Source: Paraburkholderia sp. C35
GTDB taxonomy: Bacteria > Pseudomonadota > Gammaproteobacteria > Burkholderiales > Burkholderiaceae
Assembly (NCBI RefSeq): GCF_003121405.1
Contig: NZ_QBUY01000009.1
Location: 85,730-149,729 of the forward strand
Direction of reading: 5' to 3'
Length of the DNA: 64,000 nucleotides
The notes below the pieces were generated by a model, which was not told where the DNA came from, did no database searches, and was given only the letters and a program-made list of their open reading frames with translations. Positions 51,840-61,565 of the stretch are shown here, one piece after another; position 1 is the stretch's first letter, and the number at the start of each line of letters is the position of its first letter. A program made the translations under genes and the position numbers.

Positions 51840-52004
51840 ATGCTGACTTGCGACAGATTTTATTTTCAGAAAGCATTTTGAAATATAAAGGACTTCTTAT
51901 TAAATAGAAGTACGGATAGTATTCAACCAACCCTCTCTCAGGTTCTGGTGTCGCCCTCGGAATGCACCAGAGCTTTTAAGCCGGCCCTATGGTCGGCTTT
52001 TTTT
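51840..52004 (+). ncRNA. Candidate small RNA, unit B
   Basis: About 165 nt between the NemR-like box and a strong terminator, AT-rich, without ORF on the plus strand. The architecture copies unit A 2.4 kb away; primary sequences of the interiors differ. Evidence is architectural only. Confidence 0.3.
51978..52004 (+). terminator. Strong rho-independent terminator, unit B
   Basis: 9-bp stem (AAGCCGGCC with GGTCGGCTT, one G-U), loop CTAT and seven T. It resembles the unit A terminator (shared AGCCGGCC arm) and follows no plus-strand gene. The secreted-protein gene ends 380 bp earlier. The remaining stretch 52005-52216 shows nothing else. Confidence 0.85.
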
Positions 52005-52216
52005 CGTTTGCCTTGAAAGGGATGCTGTAGAAGCTCCGCGAAGTCAGTTTTCAATTGCGAGCCCATACAGCGTAGTTCGGCGATGAATAGTTCGGTGATG
52101 TGCGAGCGCGTGAACACTTCATTAAGTGACTTATTCGTCACATTCCGAGGGAGTTGCCATCAGGCGAAGCTCTTACCGATACCAAAGAGCTTCGTATCAG
52201 AATTACCTACGGTTTA

Positions 52217-52894
52217 TCAAGCGCGTTCCAGCAACTGCACTACGCCGTCGATTCCCTTGACCTCCCAATCCGGCGTTTGCCCCATCTCTTCGAAGACTTT
52301 CGCTGTGCGGTTGATCCAGCAGGTCGGGAAACCGAAATGTCGAGCGCCGGTCGCATCCCACGCATTAGATGAAACGAACAGAATCTCCGAGCGATGAAGG
52401 TTGAGTGCCTCCTCGGCGATGTTATAGGCACTGTCGTGAGGTTTGAAGATGCGCGCGGGATCAACACTCAACAGATAGTCAAACTTTTCGATTAGTCCGG
52501 CATTGCTGATGACGGATTTGATTGAGTCGGGTGACCCATTAGACAGAATCGCCAGCTTAACGTTTCGATTACGGAGCGTCCTGAGCGCATTTGGAACCTC
52601 TGGGAAATAGTCGAGCTTGAGATACGTGCTCGATAACTCCTTATGAAGTTCTTCCGACATTGCCAATCCCAAGGAGCGCGTCGTGTACAGTAATGCGTCC
52701 ATAGTGAGCTTATGAAAATCAACATAGTCATTCATGAGACTTCTAAGCCACGAGTATTCAAGTTGCTTTTGACGCCACATCTGGCTAATTTCTTTGCCTC
52801 GTCCAGGGAATGCGATGTCGCACTGTGTCGCAACAGAGTGCACATCGAAAAGCGTTCCGTAGAGGTCGAAGGCGATAGCTTTGATTTGCTGCAT
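52217..52894 (-). CDS. Haloacid dehalogenase type II
   Basis: 225 aa HAD hydrolase of the L-2-haloacid dehalogenase type. Nucleophile Asp10 in [12 protein letters not shown] with Thr14 region; Arg in [15 protein letters not shown], a segment diagnostic of (S)-2-haloacid dehalogenases; Ser-Asn in [10 protein letters not shown]; Lys in FKPHDSAYN; Ser-Ser-Asn-x-W-D in [12 protein letters not shown]. These match the catalytic set of the dehalogenases that turn L-2-haloacids into D-2-hydroxyacids. Monocistronic on the minus strand; no transporter beside it. Physiological substrate may be an unhalogenated phosphate, as for many HADs, but the set of residues favours dehalogenation. Confidence 0.88.
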   Translation of the reverse strand: MQQIKAIAFDLYGTLFDVHSVATQCDIAFPGRGKEISQMWRQKQLEYSWLRSLMNDYVDFHKLTMDALLYTTRSLGLAMSEELHKELSSTYLKLDYFPEVPNALRTLRNRNVKLAILSNGSPDSIKSVISNAGLIEKFDYLLSVDPARIFKPHDSAYNIAEEALNLHRSEILFVSSNAWDATGARHFGFPTCWINRTAKVFEEMGQTPDWEVKGIDGVVQLLERA

Positions 52895-53034
52895 AACTTA
52901 TCCCAAAGAAAAGGTTAAATATCCGCTTGCGAGCCGGGACACTGCTTCGCTTGAGCGAATCTAGCGTTCCCTGCGCTGCGGAAGTGGCGGATCGAAGAGC
53001 AAAAACATCGGCTATTGCAGGAAGTAAAAGGAAG

Positions 53035-54084
53035 TCAGGTATCACCGCTCCGATAGTGGGAAGGTGTATTACCCGTCCATTTGCGAAACGACTTCCTGAA
53101 AGCCTTTGCATCGGAGAAGCCTACACGTTGAGCTATCTCCTCCATTGGAAGCCGTGTATCCCGAAGAAATTCAATCGCCAGTGATTGACGAACATCGTCG
53201 AGTATCGACTGGTACGGAAAGCCGAGTTCGGACAGCCGACGGTGCAGCGACCTGACAGACATGCCGACTCGTGCGGCAACATCTATCGCGGAAGGGAATG
53301 GGCCCGACGCGTTGAGTATTTCCGTGCGTATTCGCCTTGCCAGGTCGGGCATGTCGACGCGTTCACACAGAATTCGCTCGCACAATTGCTGGCAGACTTG
53401 TGCGGTGATTGGATTCGCGTTTGGACACTTCTTCTCAAGTACCGATGAATCGAACCGCCATTCCATATACGCTGAATCGAATTCGACGGGGCAGTTGAAT
53501 AGCCGCTCGTAAGCTCTCCAATGCGGGGGCGCGGAATACGTTAAGCGCATTCGTTTAGATGGGAAGGGTGCCTCAAGGACGCGGCTAAACAAGGCTGTGA
53601 TCGAGCTTCGCCAGAATTCAGCAGCAAACGGAAGAAGCGGGCCCAGTTTTTCATACCCGCTGCTTCGAAGAACAACGTCGTCGCCGTCGGTTAAATACCG
53701 AACCTGAAACATTGCGCCGGCCAGCGGCAGATAGTCCAGACTGATCTTGAGGGCATCGGCAAATGTCTGGCTGCTCAACATGGCGTACCCATAGATGCCG
53801 AAGTCACTTATGCGCTGGCGGGAACCGGCAAGAAGGCCAATGTCTGCGCGTGGCGCCAAACGGATGGCGTTCTGAAAAATGATGAGCCGCTGATGATAGG
53901 AAAGTCTCGCATTAGGGTCTTCCAGTGCTCGTGCGGCCACATCAGACCTTTCGAAGAGGGCATCGACAGATACACCTTCTGCGGCAAGTTCTGCTGCAAG
54001 GGCTGCGAGGCCGAGCATGGTGTGCTGCGGGTGATTTTCGTCTCCTGCTTCCGCGAGTGGCCATGATGAGGTTGTCATTCGCAT
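53035..54084 (-). CDS. AraC-family regulator (OruR/Arabinose_bd type)
   Basis: 349 aa. The N-terminal 200 residues are the Arabinose_bd domain of the OruR/ArgR group (GLAALAAELAAEGVSVDALFERSDV, ADIGLLAGSRQRISDFGIYGYAMLSS). The C-terminal HTH pair reads DVAARVGMSVRSLHRRLSELGFPYQSILDDVR and MEEIAQRVGFSDAKAFRKSFRKWTG. It is divergent, across 190 bp, from the enoyl-CoA hydratase-CoA transferase-fumarylacetoacetase operon and is its probable activator. No clear operator was seen in between. Confidence 0.92.
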   Translation of the reverse strand: MRMTTSSWPLAEAGDENHPQHTMLGLAALAAELAAEGVSVDALFERSDVAARALEDPNARLSYHQRLIIFQNAIRLAPRADIGLLAGSRQRISDFGIYGYAMLSSQTFADALKISLDYLPLAGAMFQVRYLTDGDDVVLRSSGYEKLGPLLPFAAEFWRSSITALFSRVLEAPFPSKRMRLTYSAPPHWRAYERLFNCPVEFDSAYMEWRFDSSVLEKKCPNANPITAQVCQQLCERILCERVDMPDLARRIRTEILNASGPFPSAIDVAARVGMSVRSLHRRLSELGFPYQSILDDVRQSLAIEFLRDTRLPMEEIAQRVGFSDAKAFRKSFRKWTGNTPSHYRSGDT

Positions 54085-54274
54085 CTACCTGTTTGATTGA
54101 CTGACGTGTTGCATATTGCAGAGAGCCGTGGATGGCACTATTGAACCCCTGATATTGGCAGGATAGGCCGTTGTTGAGCGTGGTGAAAAACAGCATAGTT
54201 TTATTAACGCGTTGTAGCAAGCGATTCATGCAGTAAGCAGTTTTCGCGCGTTCATTCAAACTTGGAGACATGAA

Positions 54275-55045
54275 GTGAGTTCAGTTAATTTTTCTATTGA
54301 TGGCGCAGTAGGCGTCGTCTCGCTCGCGAAGCCACCTCACAACCTGCTCGACGACGCTCTGATTCGCGAGCTTCTCGACGTCTATCGACACGCTGTCGAA
54401 TCTAAGTGCCGGGCGATTTTGTTGCGCAGCGATATGCGCCACTTCTGCGCTGGGGCTGAGATGCAGGGATTTGAAGATGGTCGAGTCGAGATACAACACA
54501 ACGAAAAAGATCTCGCCGAGTATCTGGATGTCATGGAAAACACTCCCATCCCGACGGTAGCTGCCGTGAATGGCGGCGCGCTTGGAGGAGGGCTGGAACT
54601 CGTCATGACCTGCGATATGGCGATAGCTGCTGACACTGCGTATTTCGGCCAGGTCGAATCCATGGTCGGAGTGCTGCCGTTGCTGGGTGGAACGCAGAGA
54701 CTGGTGCAGCGGGCGGGCGTTGTTCGCGCGAAGGAAATTGCGATGATTGGTCGTCGCTTTCCGCCTCAGGCTTTCGAGAAGTGGGGAATTATCAATCACG
54801 TCGTCCCCGAAGCCGAGCTCCAGCAGGCTTCGCTGTCCCTCGCACGTCAACTGGCCTCCGGTCCGACAAAGATATTGGGCGGTATCAAGCGACTCGCGAA
54901 CATCTCCGCGCGTGAAGGCGTAGAAGCAGCGGACGCCGTACAGGTTGAAACCAATCGGGCGGTCTGGGATGCAAAGGACCGCAAGCGTGGTCTTGAGGCG
55001 TTCGTGACTACCGGTCCGGGCACCAGCATTTTCGAAGGAGATTGA
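54275..55045 (+). CDS. Enoyl-CoA hydratase/isomerase family protein
   Basis: 256 aa crotonase. The oxyanion-hole segments DMRHFCAGAEMQGF (about residues 50-63) and VNGGALGGGLELVMTCD (about 97-113) are intact; the acidic residues of true hydratases are at about 118 (Q in FGQVES replaces one Glu) and 141 or so, so the reaction is uncertain (hydratase, isomerase or CoA-ester hydrolysis). Start GTG at 54275 with GGAGA upstream. Ends 2 bp before the CoA transferase start; first gene of a three-gene operon divergent from araC. Confidence 0.88.
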   Translation: MSSVNFSIDGAVGVVSLAKPPHNLLDDALIRELLDVYRHAVESKCRAILLRSDMRHFCAGAEMQGFEDGRVEIQHNEKDLAEYLDVMENTPIPTVAAVNGGALGGGLELVMTCDMAIAADTAYFGQVESMVGVLPLLGGTQRLVQRAGVVRAKEIAMIGRRFPPQAFEKWGIINHVVPEAELQQASLSLARQLASGPTKILGGIKRLANISAREGVEAADAVQVETNRAVWDAKDRKRGLEAFVTTGPGTSIFEGD

Positions 55046-55047
55046 TC

Positions 55048-56277
55048 ATGTCGGCACCACTCGAAGGGCTCTGCGGTGTCGACTTCACCCGTGTTCTGGC
55101 AGGTCCACTTTGCACAAAGACGCTGCTCGATCTGGGCGCTCAAGTCACCAAGATCGAACCTCCGTCTGGCGATGTTGGTCGTGCTGGCTTTCCGTTGATC
55201 GGCGACTTGTCGGTCTATTACATCCAGCAGAACGCTGGAAAGCGGAACCTGAGTATCGACCTTAACTATGCTGAAGCACGCGAAATCGTGTCGAGGATGT
55301 GTGACGCCGCGGACATCATCGTGGAGAACTTTCGGCCAGGCACGCTTGAGCGATTCGGCTTGGGTTATGACCAGGTTCGGGCAAGAAATCCTCGGGTCAT
55401 CTATGCCTCGCTAAGCGGATATGGCCAGAACACTTCATGGAAGAATCGGCCTGCCTTTGCACCCACGGTACAGGCCGAATCGGGCCTCACGGATATTGTT
55501 GAGCAGCATTTTGGTGATGCGCTGACCGAAATCCGAAACGACGCGTGCAGTCACGCGGACGTATATACCGGCATGCAGGGTGTGATTGGCATTCTCGCTG
55601 CACTGGAACATCGCAACCGTACTGGAGAGGGACAGCATGTCGACGTTGCGATGGCTGCAACCATGCTGGCGGTAAATGAGCGCTTGGGTGCCCAGCTTTC
55701 CGATGTAGATACTCAGGGCGAACCGACGATTCTATCGGCGGTAGATTCGCATATTTACACTTTGCCCAACGGCGTGCGCATCACGATTGCCGGCAGCCCC
55801 GTGTTCACTCCGATGTTTCTGCGTTTCTGCGCGATGATGCGTCGAAACGATATTCGGAAGGATCCGCGGTATGCCACTGCTCTGTTGCGTCGTGAAAATC
55901 TGAGGTCACTCCTTGCAGAGATACAGGCATGGCTCGCAACTTTTGAAGACCTTGACAATCTTCAGACGCAGGTGAGCGAAGCTGGGCTTGCGGTTGGTGT
56001 GATCCGCAGCACTAGCGACTTCGCTGAGATGGACTGGGTCTCAGAGTGGGGCGCCCTTGTAGATGTCGATGACCGCGCTGGCGGGACGGTACGCATGCCC
56101 GGAGCTCCCTGGCACTTTAGTGCGTCGACCCTTCCGACGCCCGGTCTCCCGGGTTTTCAAGGCGAGCACAATGCCGCAGTGCTGCGAGACGAGGGGTTGG
56201 ACGATGCAGCGATTGCTGAGCTCAGGAATCGCAAGATTTTGCTGAGCAGACGTAACCCGCTTGGGGCCTTTGATTGA
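55048..56277 (+). CDS. CaiB/BaiF-family CoA transferase
   Basis: 409 aa family III CoA transferase, which moves CoA between carboxylic acids through an aspartyl-CoA intermediate. Visible: GVDFTRVLAGPLCTKTLLDLGAQVTKIEPP (residues about 7-36), RNLSIDLN, and catalytic Asp in the HADVYTGMQGVIGILAALEHR region (about 172). ATG at 55048 has GAAGGAG before it. It stands between crotonase and fumarylacetoacetase genes. It could activate the acid that the crotonase acts on, with succinyl-CoA or acetoacetate products of the hydrolase recycled; this is inference. Confidence 0.92.
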   Translation: MSAPLEGLCGVDFTRVLAGPLCTKTLLDLGAQVTKIEPPSGDVGRAGFPLIGDLSVYYIQQNAGKRNLSIDLNYAEAREIVSRMCDAADIIVENFRPGTLERFGLGYDQVRARNPRVIYASLSGYGQNTSWKNRPAFAPTVQAESGLTDIVEQHFGDALTEIRNDACSHADVYTGMQGVIGILAALEHRNRTGEGQHVDVAMAATMLAVNERLGAQLSDVDTQGEPTILSAVDSHIYTLPNGVRITIAGSPVFTPMFLRFCAMMRRNDIRKDPRYATALLRRENLRSLLAEIQAWLATFEDLDNLQTQVSEAGLAVGVIRSTSDFAEMDWVSEWGALVDVDDRAGGTVRMPGAPWHFSASTLPTPGLPGFQGEHNAAVLRDEGLDDAAIAELRNRKILLSRRNPLGAFD

Positions 56278-56309
56278 TTCGTTAGATGACTTGGTACGCA
56301 GGAGCAAGA

Positions 56310-57641
56310 ATGGAAAGCCAGCTTAACCACACTCACGATGCTGCAGCACGCAGTTGGGTAGCAGCGGCAAACCTGGACGGAACTGATTTCCCGATTCAAA
56401 ACCTGCCTCTTTGCGTGTTTCGAAGGCAGGGGGAAGGGAAGGCATTTCGGGGCGGCGTAGCGATTGGTGACCAGATTGTTGATCTGGGCGCATTATCGGA
56501 AGCGACGTTCCCTGACGAAATTGATAGGGCTGCAATCAGCGCGGGCGCGCAGCCTGTGCTGAACCGCCTCATGGAGATGGGCCCGAACGCGTGGCGCTCG
56601 CTGCGCCACACCCTGTTTGCTCTCCTCCATGAAAAGGCTAACGACAGTATGGTTTCTGTAGTCAAAGACTGCCTTGTGCCAGCCATTGAAGCCCAGTTCG
56701 CCGTGCCCGCCCAGATTGGCGACTACACCGACTACTACACGTCTATCGACCACGCGACGAACATCATGAAGCTGTTCGGCTTCGATGGTGTCGGACCCAA
56801 TTTCCGTTGGATACCACTTGGATACCACGGAAGAGCGTCCAGTATCGATATCTCAGGAACTTCCTTTTATCGCCCTGTTGGGCAGGTATTACAGAGCGGC
56901 CGTTCTGAACCCACCCTGAAGCCATCGGAAAAGCTCGACTACGAACTCGAACTGGCGATATACATTGGTCGAGGCAACGTACGAGGACATGCGATAAGCG
57001 TAGACGATGCAGAGAATCATGTTTTCGGAATCGGGCTTCTCAACGACTGGTCGTCCCGCGACATCCAGTCTTGGGAAATGAATCCGCTTGGTCCGTTTCT
57101 CTCGAAGAGCTTCGCGACCACGGTTTCTCCGTGGGTCGTAACGTTCGAGGCATTGGCACCGTTCCGAACTGCTCTCCGACGGTCTGAGGGAGAACCTGAG
57201 GGACTTCCGTATCTCTCATCTGAGCGCAACTCCAGTCTCGGTGGCGTGGATATTCAGTTGGAAGTCTGGATGCGTAGTGCGCGTCAGCGGGCGGCACAAC
57301 TCGCGGCAACCCGTTTGTCGACGACGAGCTTCCGGCACCAGTATTGGACGATAGCCCAGATGGTCTCCCATCACACTATCAACGGATGTAATCTGCGGGC
57401 GGGCGACGTGCTCGGGTCGGGAACGATTTCCGGACCCGGCGAGGGAGAGGCCGGAGCGCTTATCGAACTTGCTCGCAACGGCGCGAATCCCGTAGCGCTT
57501 ACGTCGGGCGAGGAGCGGAGTTTTGTGCAGGTCGGAGATGAAATAACACTTCGAGGCTATTGCCAGAAGCCGGGGTTCGCGAGAATCGGCTTTGGTGAAA
57601 GTCGGGGAGAAGTTATGTCCGCACGAGTCGATGTCCGTTGA
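56310..57641 (+). CDS. fahA: Fumarylacetoacetase
   Basis: 443 aa, the size of true fumarylacetoacetases rather than the shorter FAH-family hydrolases. The N-terminal SH3-like domain is present (NLPLCVFRRQGEGKAFRGGVAIGDQIVDLG), then DYTDYYTSIDHATN (metal Asp and catalytic His, about residues 140-153), KLDYELELAIYIG (two metal Glu), GIGLLNDWSSRDIQSWE (metal Asp, about 250), and GPFLSKSFATTVSPWVV. ATG at 56310 is chosen because GGAG stands 5 bp before it. Usual role: last step of homogentisate degradation, giving fumarate and acetoacetate. But no hmgA or maiA is beside it; instead CoA transferase and crotonase genes precede it, 32 bp upstream. Confidence 0.93.
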   Translation: MESQLNHTHDAAARSWVAAANLDGTDFPIQNLPLCVFRRQGEGKAFRGGVAIGDQIVDLGALSEATFPDEIDRAAISAGAQPVLNRLMEMGPNAWRSLRHTLFALLHEKANDSMVSVVKDCLVPAIEAQFAVPAQIGDYTDYYTSIDHATNIMKLFGFDGVGPNFRWIPLGYHGRASSIDISGTSFYRPVGQVLQSGRSEPTLKPSEKLDYELELAIYIGRGNVRGHAISVDDAENHVFGIGLLNDWSSRDIQSWEMNPLGPFLSKSFATTVSPWVVTFEALAPFRTALRRSEGEPEGLPYLSSERNSSLGGVDIQLEVWMRSARQRAAQLAATRLSTTSFRHQYWTIAQMVSHHTINGCNLRAGDVLGSGTISGPGEGEAGALIELARNGANPVALTSGEERSFVQVGDEITLRGYCQKPGFARIGFGESRGEVMSARVDVR

Positions 57642-57706
57642 CGATCAGAATCGGAACGGCGACCGTTCCGTTTGAGCCGGCATGCGCAGCAGATTCATGC
57701 CGCAAA

Positions 57707-57738
57707 GCATTCGATACCTCGCTAGAGGTATCGAATGC
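57707..57738. repeat. Perfect 14-bp inverted repeat after fahA
   Basis: Arms GCATTCGATACCTC and GAGGTATCGAATGC, loop GCTA. It begins 65 bp after the fahA stop. No T run follows, so it may be a weak terminator, an RNA-stability hairpin or a protein site. The rest of 57642-57947 has no supported gene. Confidence 0.7.
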
Positions 57739-57947
57739 GATTCATTATGTCGAAACAACAAACCATGACCGCGGGTTTGCCGTGCTCGCAAATTCCTGCA
57801 TCGCGTTTGAGTATTCATTAGCTCATCTGAATCGGCAGGCGAGTGCAGATCGAAGTCTGTCACTGCGTCTGCTCCACCCGTACTAGCACGAGGTCAACTT
57901 GAGATGGTCTGAAAATGCTGTTCGATCGCATGGTACGTGCGCGCCGT

Positions 57948-59507
57948 CTAACTGGCTTCGACCGGTAGCGAAAAGCTGGAGATTGCCGCGCGAAGCTGGC
58001 TTACCTGGTCCTTCAGCGAATGGGCGGCGGCAGCCGATTGCTCGACTAATGCGGCGTTCTGTTGGGTGACCTGGTCCATCTCGCCGACAGCCCGGTTGAC
58101 CTGCTCAATACCTGCACTCTGTTCTTGCGATGCATAGTTGATTTCATCGAGAAGCTTGGTCACCCGTTTCACCGAGTTCACGATCTCATCCATAGTTGAA
58201 CCCGCCTTCGAAACCTGGGTTGCACCAGTCTCGATAGTTGTTGTCGATGTCCCGATTAGTGCCTTGATTTCCTTCGCGGCCGCCGCGGATCGCTGGGCCA
58301 GGTTGCGCACCTCTGCCGCGACCACGGCGAAACCACGTCCTTGTTCACCAGCACGAGCTGCCTCCACGGCCGCGTTCAGCGCGAGTATGTTCGTCTGGAA
58401 CGCGATCCCATCAATGACGGTAATGATTTCTACGATCTGACGCGAGCTTTCTGTGATCTCGCCCATAGTGCGCACGACGTCGTCTACTGCCTCGCTTCCG
58501 CGCAACGCGTTGTCCGCTGCCTGCTGTGCAAGCTGGGCCGCATGTTGAGCGCTCTCAGCATTCTGCTTTACGTTGACCGTCATCTGATCCATGCTGGATG
58601 CAGTTTCCACCAGGGCTGCTGCCTGCTCTTCCGTCCGTTGCGAAAGGTCGGTGTTGCCGGCAGCAATCTCGGTTGCTCCAATGCCAATACTCTCTGCACC
58701 ATCCCGTACACGGGTCACAGCAGCGACAAGTCCCGATTGCATGGTTGCGAGAGCGAGCAGCAAGCTAGAGTCATCCGAATTTCGTACTGAGACATTCAGT
58801 GACAGGTCACCACCTGCAATGCGCTTTGCGGTCGCGACGGCTACCTCCAGATCGCCGCCAAGCGCTGACCGGATACTACGCAAAACCAGCAACATCAGCG
58901 TCGTTGTCGCGGCACCGATGATTCCAGTAATTAAAAACCAGTGAACCAGATTCTGGTAAAACGCCGCTTGCACGTCGTCTGTGTACATACCGGTTACGAT
59001 CACCCAGTCCCACGGCGCAAACCGCAAAGCGTAGCTGGTCTTCGACGCGGGTACGTCGCTACCGGGCTTCGTGAGCACATAGTCAACAAAACCTCCGTGA
59101 GAGTCCTCGGAGGCATGCGCAATCTCCACAAAGATGTGTTTGCCGTTCGGATCGGCGAACCCACTAACATCTTTTCCGACGATATTTTTCAGAAAGGTAT
59201 GCATCACCATGATCAGCTTCGAGTCAGCAACCGACATCACGGACATGTATCCGTCGGTTCCGTATCGCATGGATGCGAGGACTTCGAGTGCTTGCTTCTT
59301 CGCATCTGCCTCGCTGATAGTGCCTTGCTGAGACAACTCGTAGAAGTGGGCGGAGACTGAGCGAGCCTGTTCGACTAGTGAAGCGAGCTGTTCGCGTCGG
59401 TCCTCAATCATTGAAACACGGTTGTGCCATGCCCCGAACCCGCAGATCATAAGAAGGCTGACCCATGTGACTGCGATCAGAAGTACGAGTTTTCTATTGA
59501 GCGTCAT
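57948..59507 (-). CDS. Methyl-accepting chemotaxis protein with single-Cache sensor
   Basis: 519 aa. Membrane helix near residues 5-25, a periplasmic sCache_2-type domain (about 30-185; [24 protein letters not shown] and [15 protein letters not shown] are diagnostic), second helix about 190-212, HAMP linker ([15 protein letters not shown]), and signalling domain with [20 protein letters not shown] and [19 protein letters not shown] at 59507 is preferred because the helix follows closely; an ATG at 59549 is also in frame. sCache_2 domains often bind small carboxylates or short aromatic acids, fitting the catabolic setting. Its signalling part is much like the receptor at 4.5 kb. Confidence 0.92.
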   Translation of the reverse strand: MTLNRKLVLLIAVTWVSLLMICGFGAWHNRVSMIEDRREQLASLVEQARSVSAHFYELSQQGTISEADAKKQALEVLASMRYGTDGYMSVMSVADSKLIMVMHTFLKNIVGKDVSGFADPNGKHIFVEIAHASEDSHGGFVDYVLTKPGSDVPASKTSYALRFAPWDWVIVTGMYTDDVQAAFYQNLVHWFLITGIIGAATTTLMLLVLRSIRSALGGDLEVAVATAKRIAGGDLSLNVSVRNSDDSSLLLALATMQSGLVAAVTRVRDGAESIGIGATEIAAGNTDLSQRTEEQAAALVETASSMDQMTVNVKQNAESAQHAAQLAQQAADNALRGSEAVDDVVRTMGEITESSRQIVEIITVIDGIAFQTNILALNAAVEAARAGEQGRGFAVVAAEVRNLAQRSAAAAKEIKALIGTSTTTIETGATQVSKAGSTMDEIVNSVKRVTKLLDEINYASQEQSAGIEQVNRAVGEMDQVTQQNAALVEQSAAAAHSLKDQVSQLRAAISSFSLPVEAS

Positions 59508-60135
59508 TTCGGGACATAGGCGAATGGGAACCACTTTGTTTACGGCCACCGCGATGACAAATTAAGGGGCTTCACACCTATTTAGTATGAATTATTTTGA
59601 ACTTGGTTTGTTACCTCTTGGTATCAAGTCGCATCGAAAGGCTCCGGGCGCGCGCTAGCTGCTTCTTTGACAATATCGTCGCGAACCGAAGGTTTCTGCA
59701 ACCGTAAGACACGATAGCGGGCCGCAGGCGGCGCCCCATGCAGTAATTCCCGTTCGTCGACGCATAAGACGAGATGACGGAGAAGCCTGTGTTCGTGCTC
59801 ATAGTCGGATGAAAATGCTAGAACGGGCAGAGGCGAAGCCAACTTTCCCCGTGCTGCCGGGTAGGGCGGCAGCGTTATTGGCTCAAGATTCGGGATGCCC
59901 GGATTGGCGCCTGGGAAGATGCTTGACATGTAAGGATCGTCTCACGTTGCCGAGTCCGCCCATGTCTTGAGTTTCGGGATTGACAGTCTCGGGTCAGCAG
60001 GCCAGATAGATCTCTCGGAGTGCTGGATTAGCGGCGCTTCGAGGGGTGCATCGCGCGATGCACGGCTTGTAACCGTAGTTTCCGGCAAACGTCGTCGGAG
60101 CATACTGACATTCCATGCCCCGGCAACGGCACTCT
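59508..60135. other. Intergenic region with palindrome and a doubtful ORF
   Basis: About 630 bp. A minus-strand frame at 59929-59624 (101 aa, MSSIFPGANPGIPNLEPITLPPYPAARG start) is Pro/Arg-rich and has no ribosome site of note; it is possible but unsupported. An 18-bp perfect palindrome, GTGCATCGCGCGATGCAC, lies at 60046-60063, 73 bp after the acyl-CoA dehydrogenase stop, and may be a hairpin terminator or site. Confidence 0.4.
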
Positions 60136-61353
60136 TTAACTAGCGAAATCTCGCATCATGTTTCGCGCGATGACGATCTGCTGGATCTGCGTAGTGCCTT
60201 CGTAAATGCGAAACAATCGGACGTCCCGATAGAATCGCTCGATAGCATAGTCAGATACATACCCAGCTCCGCCGTGAATCTGGACTGCGCGGTCAGCGAC
60301 TCGACCACACATTTCAGATGCAAACATTTTGCAGCACGACGCAAGCGTCGAAACATCTTCTTTGTTGTCTCGCCGCCTTGCAGCGTCCAGAACCATGCTA
60401 CGTGCGGCGTAAATTTCGGCTTTGCTATCAGCGAGCAGTGCTTGAATCAGCTGAAATTCGGCGATCGGCTTACCGAACTGCTTGCGCTCCATCGCATACC
60501 GCAACGCGTCCTCAAGCATTCGCTCTGCAACTCCCACGCAGATCGCAGCAATGTGCAAACGTCCCTTGTCCAGCACTTTCATTGCAGTCTTAAAACCGAC
60601 TCCTTCGACTCCGCCGATAAGGTTTGCTGCAGGAACTCGGCAATTCTCGAAAATGACGTCACTCGTATGCGCGCCTTTCTGCCCCATTTTCTTATCAATC
60701 TTTCCCAACGACAAACCTGGCGTGCCTTTCTCGACGATAAACGCCGAGATGCCACCCGCTCCCTTGACGGCCGGATTCGTGCGTGCCATTACCGTGAACA
60801 TTCCGGCTTCAGGAGCGTTTGTGATGAAGCGTTTCGTGCCGTTGATTACGTAGTGGTCGCCATCTCGAGTTGCGGTCGTGGAAAGCGACGCGGCATCCGA
60901 ACCGGAGCCTGGTTCAGTTAGGGCGAACGAGGCAATCAATTCCCCCGAGGCTAGCTTCGGAAGATAGTATTCCTTTTGAGCAGGGGTGCCGTCGACGATG
61001 ATGCCCTGCGAGCCTATTCCATTGTTAGTCCCGATCAGTGAGCGAAAGCAAGGGGACGTCCTGGCAATCTCGAACGCCGCAAGAGCTTCCTCTTCCATCG
61101 TTAAACCAAGGCCGCCAAATTCTTCGGGGATCGACAATCCGAAGAGTCCCAATTCCCGCATCTCATTTACGATGTCATAGGGGATAGCGTCTGTCTCGGC
61201 GACGTGCTCTTCAGCGGGCATCAAGCGCTCCCGAACGAAACGAGCGAGCGAGTCCAAAAGGATGTTTAGTGTTTCCTGATCGCGAATCATCGATATTTCC
61301 CAGCCATAGTCGGGTACGTCAGTCTCAAATGTAGTGTTGTCATCTTCGGCCAT
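60136..61353 (-). CDS. Acyl-CoA dehydrogenase
   Basis: 405 aa FAD-dependent acyl-CoA dehydrogenase. Helical N-terminal domain, middle beta domain with ALTEPGSGSDAAS and KRFITNAPEAG, C-terminal domain with RKQFGKPIAEFQ, IHGGAGYVSDYAIERFYRDVR and the catalytic Glu in FRIYEGTTQIQ (about 392). Start at 61353 or at 61290 (MIRDQETL), where many relatives begin; neither has a strong ribosome site. It oxidises an acyl-CoA to the enoyl-CoA and may act with the crotonase and CoA transferase at 54-56 kb, although it is on the other strand and 4.5 kb away. Confidence 0.93.
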   Translation of the reverse strand: MAEDDNTTFETDVPDYGWEISMIRDQETLNILLDSLARFVRERLMPAEEHVAETDAIPYDIVNEMRELGLFGLSIPEEFGGLGLTMEEEALAAFEIARTSPCFRSLIGTNNGIGSQGIIVDGTPAQKEYYLPKLASGELIASFALTEPGSGSDAASLSTTATRDGDHYVINGTKRFITNAPEAGMFTVMARTNPAVKGAGGISAFIVEKGTPGLSLGKIDKKMGQKGAHTSDVIFENCRVPAANLIGGVEGVGFKTAMKVLDKGRLHIAAICVGVAERMLEDALRYAMERKQFGKPIAEFQLIQALLADSKAEIYAARSMVLDAARRRDNKEDVSTLASCCKMFASEMCGRVADRAVQIHGGAGYVSDYAIERFYRDVRLFRIYEGTTQIQQIVIARNMMRDFAS

Positions 61354-61565
61354 AACGCGCAAGCGACGCTTAAGCCAGCAATAGCTCCTCACACGGTCGA
61401 TGCCCGCCTTTCCGTGCATGATCCCGGCGCCTGCTTGTGCGCGTTCTGCACAAGTTTGATCCGACCTTATGTTGCGAAGGCCTTGGGCGGCGTCCGGAAC
61501 ACGGGTGGCGGATGGCTTGAAGCGATCCTGTCATACCCCGACGAATCATGTCAAATCTTTGTCGA

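Noticed and set aside
57638..57886. 82-codon frame overlapping the fahA stop
   Set aside because: Contains the perfect hairpin at 57707-57738 and has no recognisable protein sequence.
60115..60921. 268-codon plus-strand frame opposite the acyl-CoA dehydrogenase
   Set aside because: Antisense shadow of a high-GC gene; no ribosome site and no protein-like pattern.
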